A program made the position numbers and the translations under genes. This document shows positions 51,450 to 60,700 of a DNA stretch of 64,000 nt, piece by piece. The DNA is from Myxococcus dinghuensis (GTDB lineage Bacteria; Myxococcota; Myxococcia; Myxococcales; Myxococcaceae): positions 62,001 to 126,000 of the forward strand of contig NZ_JAKCFB010000018.1 in the NCBI RefSeq assembly GCF_024198235.1, read 5' to 3'. Positions within the stretch are counted from its first letter, which is position 1. Every line of letters starts with the position of its first letter. The notes under the pieces are model-generated. The model was not told the DNA's origin. It ran no database searches and saw only the letters and a program-made list of their open reading frames with translations.

Positions 51450-52589
51450 ATGATCATCGCCATCCCCCGTGAAACGGTGCCGGGTGAGAGGCGGATCGCG
51501 CTCGTGGCGGAGAGCGTGAAACGCCTCGTCGGCAAGAAGCACGAAGTGGTGATTGAGCGAGGGGCCGGGTCGGGCGCGGAGTGCTCGGACGAGGAGCTCC
51601 AGGCCGCGGGCGCGCGCATCGAGCCGAGCGTGGAGGCCCTCTACTCCGGCGCGGACCTGCTCCTGAAGATACAGCCGCCGGACGCGGCGGAGGTGGAGCG
51701 GCTCAAGCCGGACTCGGTGCTGGTGAGCCTGGCGTATCCCCTGGCCCAACCCGGGTTGGCCCGGGAGGTGGCGAAGCGGCGGGTGACGCTGCTCGCGGTG
51801 GACATGATTCCCCGCACGACGCTGGCGCAGATGATGGATGTCCTCAGCTCGCAGGCCACCATCGCGGGCTACCGCGCGGTGCTGCTGGCGGCGGAGGCGC
51901 TGCCGAAGCTGTTCCCCATGCTGATGACGGCCGCCGGCACGATTCCCCCCGCCAAGGTGCTGGTGCTCGGCGCGGGCGTCGCGGGGCTGCAGGCCATCGC
52001 CACGGCGCGCCGGCTGGGGGCGGTGGTGGAGGCCTACGACGTGCGGCGCGTGGTGAAGGAGCAGGTGGAGAGCCTGGGCGCGCGCTTCGTGAACATCGAC
52101 ATCGAGGACGCGGCGGGGGCGGGCGGCTACGCGAAGGAGCTGGGCGAGGAGGCGAAGAAGCGACAGGCGGAGGTGCTCGCGGCGCACGTCGCGAAGTCGG
52201 ACGTGGTCATCACCACGGCGCAGGTGCCGGGGCGGCGCGCGCCGCTGCTGTTGCCCGCGGACATGGTGCGGCGGATGAAGAGCGGCTCGGTGGTGGTGGA
52301 CATCGCCGCGGAGCAGGGCGGCAACTGCGAGCTCACGCGCGCGGGCGAGCGCGTCCGCACGGAGACGGGCGTCACCATCATCGGGGAGAAGAACCTGCCC
52401 AGCCAGTTGTCGGTGCACGCGAGCGCCATGTACTCGCGCAACATGGAGAAGCTCCTGGCGCACGTGACGGACAAGGACGGCGCGCTCGTGTTGGACGTGG
52501 CGGATGAAATCGTGAAGGGAATGCTCATCACCCGCGGCGGCGAGGTCGTCCATCCCGCCGTGGCGGACGTGGCCATGCGGGAGGGGTGA
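51450..52589 (+). CDS. pntAA: Proton-translocating NAD(P) transhydrogenase subunit alpha, part 1
   Basis: A 379-aa NAD(H)-binding domain I protein: the opening MIIAIPRETVPGERRIALVAESV, RTTLAQMMDVLSSQATIAGY, the dinucleotide fold VLVLGAGVAGLQAIATARRLGA followed by AYDVRR, and GSVVVDIAAEQGGN. The alpha subunit is split into soluble (AA) and membrane (AB) proteins, as in Rhodospirillum. The enzyme couples proton entry to reduction of NADP by NADH, supplying NADPH. It starts a three-gene operon with pntAB 1 bp after its stop. Confidence 0.95.
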   Translation: MIIAIPRETVPGERRIALVAESVKRLVGKKHEVVIERGAGSGAECSDEELQAAGARIEPSVEALYSGADLLLKIQPPDAAEVERLKPDSVLVSLAYPLAQPGLAREVAKRRVTLLAVDMIPRTTLAQMMDVLSSQATIAGYRAVLLAAEALPKLFPMLMTAAGTIPPAKVLVLGAGVAGLQAIATARRLGAVVEAYDVRRVVKEQVESLGARFVNIDIEDAAGAGGYAKELGEEAKKRQAEVLAAHVAKSDVVITTAQVPGRRAPLLLPADMVRRMKSGSVVVDIAAEQGGNCELTRAGERVRTETGVTIIGEKNLPSQLSVHASAMYSRNMEKLLAHVTDKDGALVLDVADEIVKGMLITRGGEVVHPAVADVAMREG

Positions 52590-52590
52590 C

Positions 52591-52884
52591 ATGTCGCTGA
52601 CGCTCATCTTCGGCTTGTACGTCTTCTTCCTGGCGGCCTTCACGGGCTATCAGGTCATCTCCAAGGTCCCCCACCTGCTGCACACCCCGTTGATGGCGTT
52701 CACCAACGCCATCTCCGGCATCTCGCTGGTGGGCTCGCTGCTGGCGGCCGGGGGGCACTACGGGGGGCTCTCCACGGTGCTGGGCGCGGTGGCGGTGCTG
52801 GCGGCCTCCATCAACGTGGTGGGGGGCTTCCTCATCACCGACCGCATGCTGCGCATGTTCAAGAAGAAGGGCGGTGCGCGATGA
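52591..52884 (+). CDS. pntAB: NAD(P) transhydrogenase subunit alpha, part 2 (membrane)
   Basis: A 97-aa protein with three hydrophobic helices (LIFGLYVFFLAAFTGYQVI, LMAFTNAISGISLVGSLLAA, VLGAVAVLAASINVVGGFLI) and the conserved HTPLMAFTNAISGI loop. It forms part of the proton channel with PntB. Its stop overlaps the pntB start by 4 nt. Confidence 0.94.
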   Translation: MSLTLIFGLYVFFLAAFTGYQVISKVPHLLHTPLMAFTNAISGISLVGSLLAAGGHYGGLSTVLGAVAVLAASINVVGGFLITDRMLRMFKKKGGAR

Positions 52885-54296
52885 CGCTCTCGCTCGCGGA
52901 GACGTTCGTCCAGTTGTTGTACCTGGCCGCGTCCATCCTCTTCGTGCTCGGCCTGCGCGACCTGGGCGACGCGCAGACGGCGCGCCGGGGCGTGTTGCTC
53001 GCGGAGGTGGGCATGGTGGCCGCCGTGGCGGGCACGCTGCTCTACGGCGTGGGCGTGTCGGGCGTCATCGTGCGGTGGGAGTGGATCGTCGGCGCGCTCC
53101 TCATCGGCTCGGCGGTGGGCACGGGCATGGGCTTGTGGATTCCCATGACCAAGATGCCCGAGCGCATCGCGCTGTCGCACGCCTTCGGCGGCCTCGCGGT
53201 GGGGCTGGTCGGCGTCGTCGAGTACCTGGAGCATGGCGGCGCGCGGATGAGCACGCTGCAGATCACCGCCACGGGGCTGGAGGTCGCGCTGGGCGCGCTG
53301 ACCTTCACCGGCAGCCTCATGGCCTTCGGCAAGCTCCAGGGCTTCATCACCGGGCGCCCCGTCACCTACGCGGGGCAGAACGCCTCCAACATGGCGATGA
53401 TCGCCGGCACCCTGGGCTTGATCGGCCTGCTCGTCTACCAGCCGGACGCGGCGTGGGCCTTCTACGTGGTGGCGACGCTGGGCGTGTTGCTGGGCGTGCT
53501 GCTGGTGCTGCCCATCGGCGGCGCGGACATGCCGGTGGTCATCTGCCTCCTCAACTCGTACGCGGGCCTGGCGGCGGCGGCCACGGGCTTCGCGCTGGGC
53601 AACAACGTCCTCATCATCTGCGGCGCGCTGGACGGCTTCTCCGGCTTCCTGCTGGGGATGATGATGTCCAAGGCGATGAACCGCTCGTTCTCCAACGTGC
53701 TGTTCGGCGCGTTCGGCGCGGCGCCGGAGGTGAAGGCCGTCACCGAGGGCGCGGCGCCGGCCGGGCCCGCGCCCAACGTGGGCAGCGTGGAGGAGGCGGC
53801 GGAGGTGCTGCGCGCCGCCCGCTCCGTCATCGTCGTCCCCGGCTACGGCATGGCGGTGTCCCAGGCCCAGCACGCGGTGCGCGACCTGGCCAACGTGCTG
53901 CAGACCCACGGGTGCGAGGTCCGCTACGCCATCCACCCGGTGGCCGGACGCATGCCCGGCCACATGAACGTGCTGCTCGCGGAGGCGAACGTCCCCTACG
54001 ACCACCTCTTCGACCTGGACGTCATCAACGACGACTTCTCCGCGACGGACGTCGCGCTGGTGGTGGGCGCCAACGACGTCGTCAACCCGGCCGCGCGCTC
54101 GAACCAGAGCAGCCCCATCTACGGGATGCCCATCCTCGCGGCGGACATGGCGAAGACGTGCGTGGTGCTCAAGCGCTCGCTCAACACGGGCTTCGCCGGC
54201 ATCGAGAACGAGCTCTTCGTCCGCTCCAACACGATGATGGTGCTGGGGGACGCGAAGAAGACGCTGACCCAGTTCACCGCCGCGCTGAAGGAGTAG
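52881..54296 (+). CDS. pntB: NAD(P) transhydrogenase subunit beta
   Basis: A 471-aa protein. Eight or nine transmembrane helices fill the first 270 residues (with MTKMPERIALSHAFGGLAVG and AGLAAAATGFALGNNVLIIC), followed by the NADP(H)-binding domain III: VIVVPGYGMAVSQAQHAVRD, HPVAGRMPGHMNVLLAEANV, and GANDVVNPAAR. All are PntB signatures. It ends the pnt operon; a GNAT gene follows after 13 bp. Confidence 0.96.
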   Translation: MTLSLAETFVQLLYLAASILFVLGLRDLGDAQTARRGVLLAEVGMVAAVAGTLLYGVGVSGVIVRWEWIVGALLIGSAVGTGMGLWIPMTKMPERIALSHAFGGLAVGLVGVVEYLEHGGARMSTLQITATGLEVALGALTFTGSLMAFGKLQGFITGRPVTYAGQNASNMAMIAGTLGLIGLLVYQPDAAWAFYVVATLGVLLGVLLVLPIGGADMPVVICLLNSYAGLAAAATGFALGNNVLIICGALDGFSGFLLGMMMSKAMNRSFSNVLFGAFGAAPEVKAVTEGAAPAGPAPNVGSVEEAAEVLRAARSVIVVPGYGMAVSQAQHAVRDLANVLQTHGCEVRYAIHPVAGRMPGHMNVLLAEANVPYDHLFDLDVINDDFSATDVALVVGANDVVNPAARSNQSSPIYGMPILAADMAKTCVVLKRSLNTGFAGIENELFVRSNTMMVLGDAKKTLTQFTAALKE

Positions 54297-54309
54297 GTAC
54301 AACGCGGGC

Positions 54310-54798
54310 ATGACGTCCAGGTCCGCCTCCCTCCCCGTCGTGCTTCGCGAGGCCACGGCGGCCGATGCCGAGCTGCTCGCCCGGCTGCTGCGCGAGTCCT
54401 TCGAGGAGTACCGGGGGCGCCTGGAGCCCCCCTCCAGCGCGCACGGCAAGACGGCCGAAGCGGTGGCGCGGGAGCTGCGCGACGGCGGCGCCTTCGTGGC
54501 GGAGGCCGGCGACGGGCCGGTGGGCTGCGTCTTCTTCCACGTCCGGGACGACCATGTGTACCTGGACCGGCTCTCGGTGCTGCCCGCGTTCCGGGGACGG
54601 GGCGCGGCCCGCGCGCTGATCCACGCGGTGGAGGCGCGGGCCCTGCGGGAGGGCCGCTCCCGCGTGCGGTTGTCGGTCCGGCTCGCGCTGAAGGACCACC
54701 ACGACCTGTACGCCCGGCTGGGTTACTTCTTCGTCACGTGGGGGACGCACGAGGGCTTCGCGTCGCCCACGTTCCTCGTCCTCGAAAAGGGGCTCTGA
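54310..54798 (+). CDS. GNAT-family N-acetyltransferase
   Basis: A 162-aa protein. The acetyl-CoA-binding motif is LSVLPAFRGRGAARALIHAV (consensus V-x-P-x-x-R-G-x-G-x-G/A), preceded by GPVGCVFFHVRDDHVYLDRL and followed by LYARLGYFFV. The substrate is not predictable. Its start is 13 bp after the pntB stop, so it may be read from the pnt promoter. Confidence 0.9.
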   Translation: MTSRSASLPVVLREATAADAELLARLLRESFEEYRGRLEPPSSAHGKTAEAVARELRDGGAFVAEAGDGPVGCVFFHVRDDHVYLDRLSVLPAFRGRGAARALIHAVEARALREGRSRVRLSVRLALKDHHDLYARLGYFFVTWGTHEGFASPTFLVLEKGL

Positions 54799-54940
54799 GC
54801 AGGGGGTGCTGGAGGTTTTCGGCGGCAGTTGTATGTGAATGGGCGATACACCGCCTGCCATGTCGGAGTCCTGGCGGACAATTCCGCTGAGCCTCTGTTT
54901 CAGGTGTGGACCCTGGTCACCTTCGCGCAGAGACTCTCCG

Positions 54941-54969
54941 TTGACGAAATCGCCCGTCGGCATTCCATT
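54941..54969 (+). promoter_or_regulatory. Weak candidate promoter upstream of the GYF-domain gene
   Basis: TTGACG (54941-54946), 17-nt spacer and TCCATT (54964-54969), about 50 nt upstream of the ATG at 55018. The -35 is good, the -10 poor. The 219-bp gap (54799-55017) otherwise shows nothing recognisable. Confidence 0.3.
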
Positions 54970-55017
54970 GTTGGGGTTCGGATGGTGAAGGGCGGGGTGG
55001 ATGCTAGGAGCTTGCGC

Positions 55018-56802
55018 ATGGTCGGGGACTCAGGGGATGGCAAGGCTTACCCGGGTGGTCGCCCGGTGAGCGCCGCGACGCCGGAAGGCGAAGGCACCCC
55101 CGTGCTCGGCGGCGTGTCCGAGGCGGAGCTGGACGTCTTCGTCGGCAAGCTGCGCACGGACAAGAACCTCCACGTCCCCGCCGCGTCACAAGGCCGCGAG
55201 CGCGCGGACGTGCACGGTGAGCGGCTGCACAAGGGCGTGCGGCGCTCCCTCGTGTCCGCGGCGCTGGTGGAGACGGCGGCGGCGGAGTCTCCCGCGGTGG
55301 AGGCGCCCGTCGCGGCGCCGGCCGTGAAGCATGCGTGGTTCGTGTCGTTGGCGGGGCAGCCGGCGGGGCCGTTCGACGCGGAGGCGCTGAAGGCGCCGTG
55401 GGAGCGCGGAGAGCTGGGGCCGGACTCGCTCTGCTGGCGCGAGGGCTTCCAGAACTGGTTGCCGCTGAGCCAGGTGCCGGAGCTGACGCAGGCGCTCGTG
55501 CCGCTTCCCCAGGACCTGAACGCGGCGGTGGACCTGGCCCTGTCGGAGCTGGCCGCCGCCCCGGACTTCGCGCCCCGGGGCGCGGAGGGCTTGTTGTCGC
55601 TGGCGGCGGGAGAGACGGTCGTGATTCCCGAGGCGGCGCTGCCCATGGCGACGTCGCTCGAGGCGGGCGCGACCTGGGCGGCGACCAAGCCCGTGGAGCC
55701 CGCGGGCACCCACCCGGTGCTGTCGTCTCCCTCGCCGATGGAGGCCGTCGCGGAGCGCGTCGAGGTGCGCTGGCGCGGGGGCTGGTGGTTCACCCTGGCG
55801 GGTGGCGTGGCGGGCGGGGTGACGGTGGCGCTCGTCCTGGGGCTGTGGGGCGGCTGGGAGGGCGCGTCCGCGCTGATGGGGCGCATGCGCGCTTCGATGA
55901 GCTCCCAGGCGGCCAGGCCCGTGGCGGAGCCTCCCGCGCCCGTCCAGCCGGAGCCCGTCGTCGTGGCGCCTCCCGCGCCTCCGGTGACGCCTCCCGTGGA
56001 GCCGCCGGTCGTCGTTTCGGGCGGCGCGACGGATGGGGCGGGGACCTCCGCGGAGGGCGGTGTCGCGCAGGCCGCGCTGGCGGGGACGTCCTCGACCGGG
56101 GCGGTGGGCACCGCCACCGGGGCCGCGACCGACGTCCGGCCCGCGCTGACGGGGGTGGCGAAGGTGGAGCGCGGCGGCGCCTTGCCGGTGCTCTCGGGGG
56201 CGGGGACGGGGTTGGCCGTGGCCGCTGGCTCCAAGGCCTCGCAGGCCCGGGTCGAGCGTGAGGTGGAGGCACCTCCCCGCGCCTTGGCCGCGACGTCCCG
56301 CCTGGGCGAGGTCCCGCTGACGTCGCAGGCGCGCCCCGTGGCGCCGACGCCCGCGCCGGCGCCCGCGCCCGCGAAGCCGAAGCCCGCGACGGACGATGGC
56401 GACGACCTGGGCCTGGACGAGGACTACGACCGGGAGTTGTCGGGCCCGGTGGGCGGCGCGACGACGCGAGAGGCGCCGCGAGCCGTCTACATCCCGCCGG
56501 TGGCGCCCATCCGCAACCCGCGCGAGACGCTCACCCAGTCGGACGTCTTCGAGGTGGTGCTCGCCAACAAGGGCGAGGTCACCCGGTGCGCGGACGTCAA
56601 GCCACGGCCGGTGATGGAGGGGGAGCGCGTGGTGGTGCGCTGGTCCATCCTCCCCAGCGGCGAGGTGGGCGAGGTCGTCACGGAGACGGCCACGCTGAAG
56701 GGCACCGCGTTCGCGCGCTGCATCGAAGGGAAGGTTCGCTCCTGGGTCTTCCCCAAGCACCAGGAGCAGGGGGGGCCGGTGCGCTTCCCGTTCGTGTTCT
56801 GA
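55018..56802 (+). CDS. GYF_2-domain, TonB-like protein with AgmX/PglI C-terminal domain
   Basis: A 594-aa protein. A GYF_2 domain occupies about residues 104-155 (AWFVSLAGQPAGPFDAEALK, WREGFQNWLPLSQVPEL). One transmembrane helix (about 256-280) leads to a Pro/Ala/Gly-rich periplasmic stalk of about 200 residues, and the last about 95 residues match the AgmX/PglI C-terminal domain with its two cysteines (GEVTRCADV and ARCIEGKVRSW). GltJ/AgmX of the gliding motor has the same plan, but its N-terminal zinc ribbon is missing here, so this is a paralogue. The start is supported by AGGAG 7 nt before ATG. Confidence 0.88.
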   Translation: MVGDSGDGKAYPGGRPVSAATPEGEGTPVLGGVSEAELDVFVGKLRTDKNLHVPAASQGRERADVHGERLHKGVRRSLVSAALVETAAAESPAVEAPVAAPAVKHAWFVSLAGQPAGPFDAEALKAPWERGELGPDSLCWREGFQNWLPLSQVPELTQALVPLPQDLNAAVDLALSELAAAPDFAPRGAEGLLSLAAGETVVIPEAALPMATSLEAGATWAATKPVEPAGTHPVLSSPSPMEAVAERVEVRWRGGWWFTLAGGVAGGVTVALVLGLWGGWEGASALMGRMRASMSSQAARPVAEPPAPVQPEPVVVAPPAPPVTPPVEPPVVVSGGATDGAGTSAEGGVAQAALAGTSSTGAVGTATGAATDVRPALTGVAKVERGGALPVLSGAGTGLAVAAGSKASQARVEREVEAPPRALAATSRLGEVPLTSQARPVAPTPAPAPAPAKPKPATDDGDDLGLDEDYDRELSGPVGGATTREAPRAVYIPPVAPIRNPRETLTQSDVFEVVLANKGEVTRCADVKPRPVMEGERVVVRWSILPSGEVGEVVTETATLKGTAFARCIEGKVRSWVFPKHQEQGGPVRFPFVF

Positions 56803-56830
56803 TCTCCGTTTCCACCTCGGGAGCGCGCGC

Positions 56831-57178
56831 ATGCCTGCCTATGTCGTCTTCGAGGTCGCGGTGCATGACGTGCAGACCTACGCGCGCTACAAGCAGCTCG
56901 CGCCGCCCTCCGTCGCCCGCTACGGCGGGCGCTACCTGGTGCGCGGCGGCGCGACGGAGGCGCTCGAGGGGACGTGGCAGCCCCCGCGCTTCGTCATCAT
57001 CGAGTTCCCGTCCACCGAGCAGGCCCGCGCCTGGTGGTCCTCACCCGAGTACGCCGCGGCGAAGGCGCTCCGCCACGTCAGCGCGCACACGATGATGCTC
57101 CTCATGGACGGGCTGCCCGCGGAGACGCCGCTCTCGCTGGCGTCCGCCGGGGCGAGCCCCGCCTCCGAGCCTGCCTGA
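56831..57178 (+). CDS. DUF1330-family protein
   Basis: A 115-aa ferredoxin-like alpha/beta-barrel protein: PAYVVFEVAVHDVQTYARYK, YGGRYLVRGG, EGTWQPPRFVIIEFPSTEQA and ARAWWSSPEYAAAKALR are the DUF1330 signature blocks. No catalytic function is established for the family. The last 20 residues are Ala/Ser-rich. It lies between the GYF gene (28-bp gap) and the S37 peptidase (10-bp gap) and may be co-transcribed. Confidence 0.9.
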   Translation: MPAYVVFEVAVHDVQTYARYKQLAPPSVARYGGRYLVRGGATEALEGTWQPPRFVIIEFPSTEQARAWWSSPEYAAAKALRHVSAHTMMLLMDGLPAETPLSLASAGASPASEPA

Positions 57179-57188
57179 GCCTCACGTC

Positions 57189-58598
57189 ATGTCCCCCGCG
57201 CCTCGTGTCCGTGGTGGGTGGCTGGCCCGCGCGTTGTTGCCGCTGCTGCTGGCGGGCTGTGGCGAGGACGCGGCCCCCAAAGACGAGGACCTCCTCACGT
57301 CGCTGTCCTCCATCCCCGGGCTCACCGTCCGGGAGGAGCCCGTCGGCGCCCACCTCCCGGAGGGGTCGCGCTTCTTCGTCATGGAGTTCGACCAGCCCGC
57401 GGACCACGCGCGGCCGGAGGGGCTCCGGTTCCGCCAGCGGCTGACGCTGCTCCACGTCTCCAGCGCCGCGCCCATGGTGCTCTACACCGGCGGCTACTTC
57501 GTCTCCACGGAGCCCTCGCGGCGCGAGCCCACGCAGCTGCTCGGCGCCAACCAGCTCTCCGTCGAGCACCGCTTCTTCGGCCCCAGTCGTCCCGAGCCCG
57601 CGGATTGGGACCTGCTCACCATCCGGCAGTCCGCCGACGACTTCCACCGCGTCGTCGAGTCATTCAAGCCGTTGTATCCGGGGAGCTGGGTGTCGACGGG
57701 CGCGAGCAAGGGCGGCGAGACGATGGTGTTCTTCCGCCGCTTCCATCCGGACGACGTGGACGCCACGCTGGCGTACGTCGCGCCCATCGCCCGCTGGGAC
57801 GACGCGCGCTTCGTCGACTTCCTGGACACGGTGGGGACCCCCGCGTGCCGGGCGCGGCTGAAGGCGTTCCAGCGCGCGGTGCTGGAGCGGCGCGACACCT
57901 TGCGCCCCCTGGTCGACGCGCTGGTGGCCCGCCAGGGCTTGTCGTTCGAGCACCTGGGCGCCGAGCGCGCGCTGGAGCACGCCGTCATCGAGCACAACTT
58001 CTACTTCTGGCAGTACGACGACGCCTCGCGCTGCGACGCGCTGCCCGACGCGTCCGCCACCGACGCGCAGCTGCTCGAGGCGCTGGACGGCCTGGTGGGC
58101 CTGTCCTCGTTCGCGGACGCGGACGTGGACGCCTATGGCCCGTACTACTTCCAGGCGACGCTGGAGCTGGGCTATCCGCGCCCGTTCGAGGCGCACCTGG
58201 GCGATCTGCTGCGCCACCCGGGCACGGACGTCCCCCAGGTGTACGTCCCGCGTGGCACGGCGCCCGTGTTCCGTCCGGAGGCCATGCCGGACGTGCAGGA
58301 CTGGGTGTCCCGGCAGGGCGAGCGGCTGATGTTCGTCTACGGGGGGAACGACCCGTGGAGCGCCGCGCCCTACGTGCTCGGAGGCGCGCGCGACTCGTTC
58401 CTGTTCACGGTGCCCGGGGGCAACCACGGCGCGCGCGTGGGCCTCCTTCCGGAGCCCGAACGCACCGAGGCCCTGGACATCCTCCGCCGGTGGATGGGCG
58501 GAAGCACCAGGGCCTCGCGACTGCAATCAAGAGACTGGAGACTCGAGCCGGAGGGCGAGGAATTCGGGCCCCACCCTCCGCGCTCGGGTCGGCGCTAG
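57189..58598 (+). CDS. S37-family tripeptidyl aminopeptidase-like lipoprotein
   Basis: A 469-aa protein. A lipoprotein signal ends in LAGC (Cys24), so it is probably membrane-anchored outside the cytoplasm. The alpha/beta-hydrolase core has the nucleophile Ser173 in STGASKGGETMVFFRRFHPD, typical of the Streptomyces PS-10/S37 peptidase family, with a likely Asp in GGNDPWS and His in PGGNHGARV completing the triad. The family removes N-terminal tripeptides. The last 30 residues are an unusual Arg-rich extension, and the stop codon (TAG) overlaps that of the convergent M4 protease gene. Confidence 0.85.
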   Translation: MSPAPRVRGGWLARALLPLLLAGCGEDAAPKDEDLLTSLSSIPGLTVREEPVGAHLPEGSRFFVMEFDQPADHARPEGLRFRQRLTLLHVSSAAPMVLYTGGYFVSTEPSRREPTQLLGANQLSVEHRFFGPSRPEPADWDLLTIRQSADDFHRVVESFKPLYPGSWVSTGASKGGETMVFFRRFHPDDVDATLAYVAPIARWDDARFVDFLDTVGTPACRARLKAFQRAVLERRDTLRPLVDALVARQGLSFEHLGAERALEHAVIEHNFYFWQYDDASRCDALPDASATDAQLLEALDGLVGLSSFADADVDAYGPYYFQATLELGYPRPFEAHLGDLLRHPGTDVPQVYVPRGTAPVFRPEAMPDVQDWVSRQGERLMFVYGGNDPWSAAPYVLGGARDSFLFTVPGGNHGARVGLLPEPERTEALDILRRWMGGSTRASRLQSRDWRLEPEGEEFGPHPPRSGRR

Positions 58599-60700
58599 TT
58601 CACGCCGACGGCGGTCCAGCTCTCCTTCACCTTCTTCACCTCGGTCGAGTCCGCGCCGTACAGGTCGGTGGCGGCCTTGACGGTCGCCTCGCGGGCCTGG
58701 GCGAACGTGGTCTTCGGCGTCATGTAGTGGGCCAGGGCGCGGTAGTAGATCTTCAGGCCCTTGTCCATGCCGATGCCGTCCTTGACCTCGATCTTCGAGG
58801 TGCGGTTCGTGCCGCCGTTGGCCAGCAGGTAGAACGCGTTGTTCGCGATGCCGCTGGAGCCGTGGACCTCGGTCTGCTTCGGGTAGTTCTTGTAGTTGTC
58901 GATGGAGTACCCGTCCTTGGTCGGGTCGTCCATGTAGCGCAGGCCGTCCTCGTTATCGCCGTTCGTCGGCGTCCAGGCCGTCTCGCCCACCGTCCAGTTG
59001 AACTTCACGGACGGGTTCTGGGTGGAGGCGTACCACTCCACGCCCGCGCCCATGATGTCGCTGAACGCCTCGTTCAGACCACCGGACTCGCCGCTGTAGA
59101 TGAGGCCGGCGGTGCGCTCGGTGAGGCCGTGGGCGATCTCGTGGCCCGCGATGTCCAGCGCGGTCAGCGGACCGGAGTCCACGCCGTCGCCGTCGCCGTA
59201 GCTCATCTTCTCGCCGTCCCAGAACGCGTTCACGTAGTTGGTGCGCACGTGGACGTAGGAGTTCAGGGCCTCGCCGGCGCCGTCGATGGAGTCACGGCCG
59301 AGGACGTTCTTCATGAAGTCGTAGGTCATCGCCGCGCCGTAGTGCGCGTCGACCGCCGCCTTCGTGCGGGCGCCGTCGGTGGCCTCGCCCCAGATGTCGT
59401 TGTCGTCCGTCAGCTGCGTCTTGCCGGAGGCCGTCGACTTGTTCATCGCGTCGTAGGTGTTCACGCCCTTGCCGCGCGTGGAGTCCTCGAGCACGTACTT
59501 GCCGTCCGCCTTCTGCGTGGTCTTCAGGTCCACCTTGCCGCTGTACAGCGACGTGTCGTCGATCTTGCCCGTGTCCGGCTTCGGCTCCTCGGGGGGCTTG
59601 ACCTCCTTCGGGGTGACCGTGAGGCTCCAGCTGTTCAGCTTGCCGGTGTCGAGCTTGGCCATGTCCTCGACGGTGAGCGTCCACTCGCCCTTGGCCTTCT
59701 CGCCCGCGAACTGGCTCAGGTCGAACGAACCCTTGATGTCGTCCGTGCTGCCGCCCGTGCGGTTGTGCACCACGGCGCTCTTGCCCGAGGGGCTGGTCAC
59801 GGTGACCTTCAGGTCGCCCTTGAACGTGTGGTTGATGTCCAGGTCGAGCTTCAGCTTCTCCACCTCGACGTCCTGGTCGATGGAGACCTTGGACGTGACG
59901 GTGCTCTTGTCCTTGATCTCCGCGGGGGTGGTGTTCGTCGCGGTGATGTCCGCGGCGCGGCCCAGCTTCTTGTTGGAGCCGAAGAAGCCGTCGATCTGGT
60001 TGTACGACTCGAAGATCTTCCCGGTGTTCGCGTCGACCAGGTAGTTCTGCTTGCGCGGACGGTGCGTCTCATCCACCTGCGTCAGGTTGGTGACCTCGAC
60101 GCGGTAGGCGGAGTGGTACTCGCCGGCCTTGTCCTGGTAGATGACCCGCTCGGCCGTCGGCTGACGGTCCGGCTTCTGGCCGAAGTCCTTGCGCGCGATG
60201 TCGATGGCGGCCTGCGGGTTCAGCTTGGGCTGCTCACGGCCCAGGCCCGCGGGAATCGTGGACTGGTCGCCGCTGACGCTGGAGACCTTGCCGTCCTTGT
60301 CCAGGTGGGTGACGACCTGCTCGCCGAACACCTTCACGCCCTCGTGGACGCGGTTCAGGCGGACGTGCGTCATGCCGATGTTGTCGCGCTCCACGCTGGT
60401 CGCGGCGAACGTCGCGGCCTGGGGCAGCAGCGTCTGCGCGCCCTTGAGCGGGTTGAGGTGGTTCAGCGACGTCTGGATCGCCTGCTGCGCGGCGGGCGTC
60501 GTCAGGGCCAGGCGGCCGGCGTTCACCGGAACCTGCGTCAGCGTCTTCTCCGCCCGGGCCAGCTCGGAGGTGCGCGCCGCGGGGCCGAAGCCGTCCTTCA
60601 CGGACAGGGGCGCAGTCTTGGCGGTGTTCTTCTTCTGGGTGTCAGCCGTGTTGGCCGGACGGACGGACACAGGCTTGGTGTCGACTCGACGGATGGTCAT
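58595..60700 (-). CDS. Thermolysin-like (M4) metalloprotease with an internal P-domain
   Basis: A 701-aa protein. Residues 50-235 form an FTP/PepSY-type propeptide (VRLNRVHEGVKVFGEQVVTH, YLVDANTGKIFES). A proprotein-convertase P-domain follows at about 260-365 (KLKLDLDINHTFKGDLKVTV, ELTVEDMA-like strand, LNSWSLTV). The M4 catalytic domain is at about 390-700, with HEIAH (520-524) and GGLNEAFSD (Glu544) as zinc ligands. In related proteases the P-domain is normally C-terminal. The N-terminus (MTIRRVDTKPVSVRPANTAD) is polar, with no Sec signal, so the export route is unclear. GC content is lower than in neighbouring genes. Confidence 0.92.
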   Translation of the reverse strand: MTIRRVDTKPVSVRPANTADTQKKNTAKTAPLSVKDGFGPAARTSELARAEKTLTQVPVNAGRLALTTPAAQQAIQTSLNHLNPLKGAQTLLPQAATFAATSVERDNIGMTHVRLNRVHEGVKVFGEQVVTHLDKDGKVSSVSGDQSTIPAGLGREQPKLNPQAAIDIARKDFGQKPDRQPTAERVIYQDKAGEYHSAYRVEVTNLTQVDETHRPRKQNYLVDANTGKIFESYNQIDGFFGSNKKLGRAADITATNTTPAEIKDKSTVTSKVSIDQDVEVEKLKLDLDINHTFKGDLKVTVTSPSGKSAVVHNRTGGSTDDIKGSFDLSQFAGEKAKGEWTLTVEDMAKLDTGKLNSWSLTVTPKEVKPPEEPKPDTGKIDDTSLYSGKVDLKTTQKADGKYVLEDSTRGKGVNTYDAMNKSTASGKTQLTDDNDIWGEATDGARTKAAVDAHYGAAMTYDFMKNVLGRDSIDGAGEALNSYVHVRTNYVNAFWDGEKMSYGDGDGVDSGPLTALDIAGHEIAHGLTERTAGLIYSGESGGLNEAFSDIMGAGVEWYASTQNPSVKFNWTVGETAWTPTNGDNEDGLRYMDDPTKDGYSIDNYKNYPKQTEVHGSSGIANNAFYLLANGGTNRTSKIEVKDGIGMDKGLKIYYRALAHYMTPKTTFAQAREATVKAATDLYGADSTEVKKVKESWTAVGVN

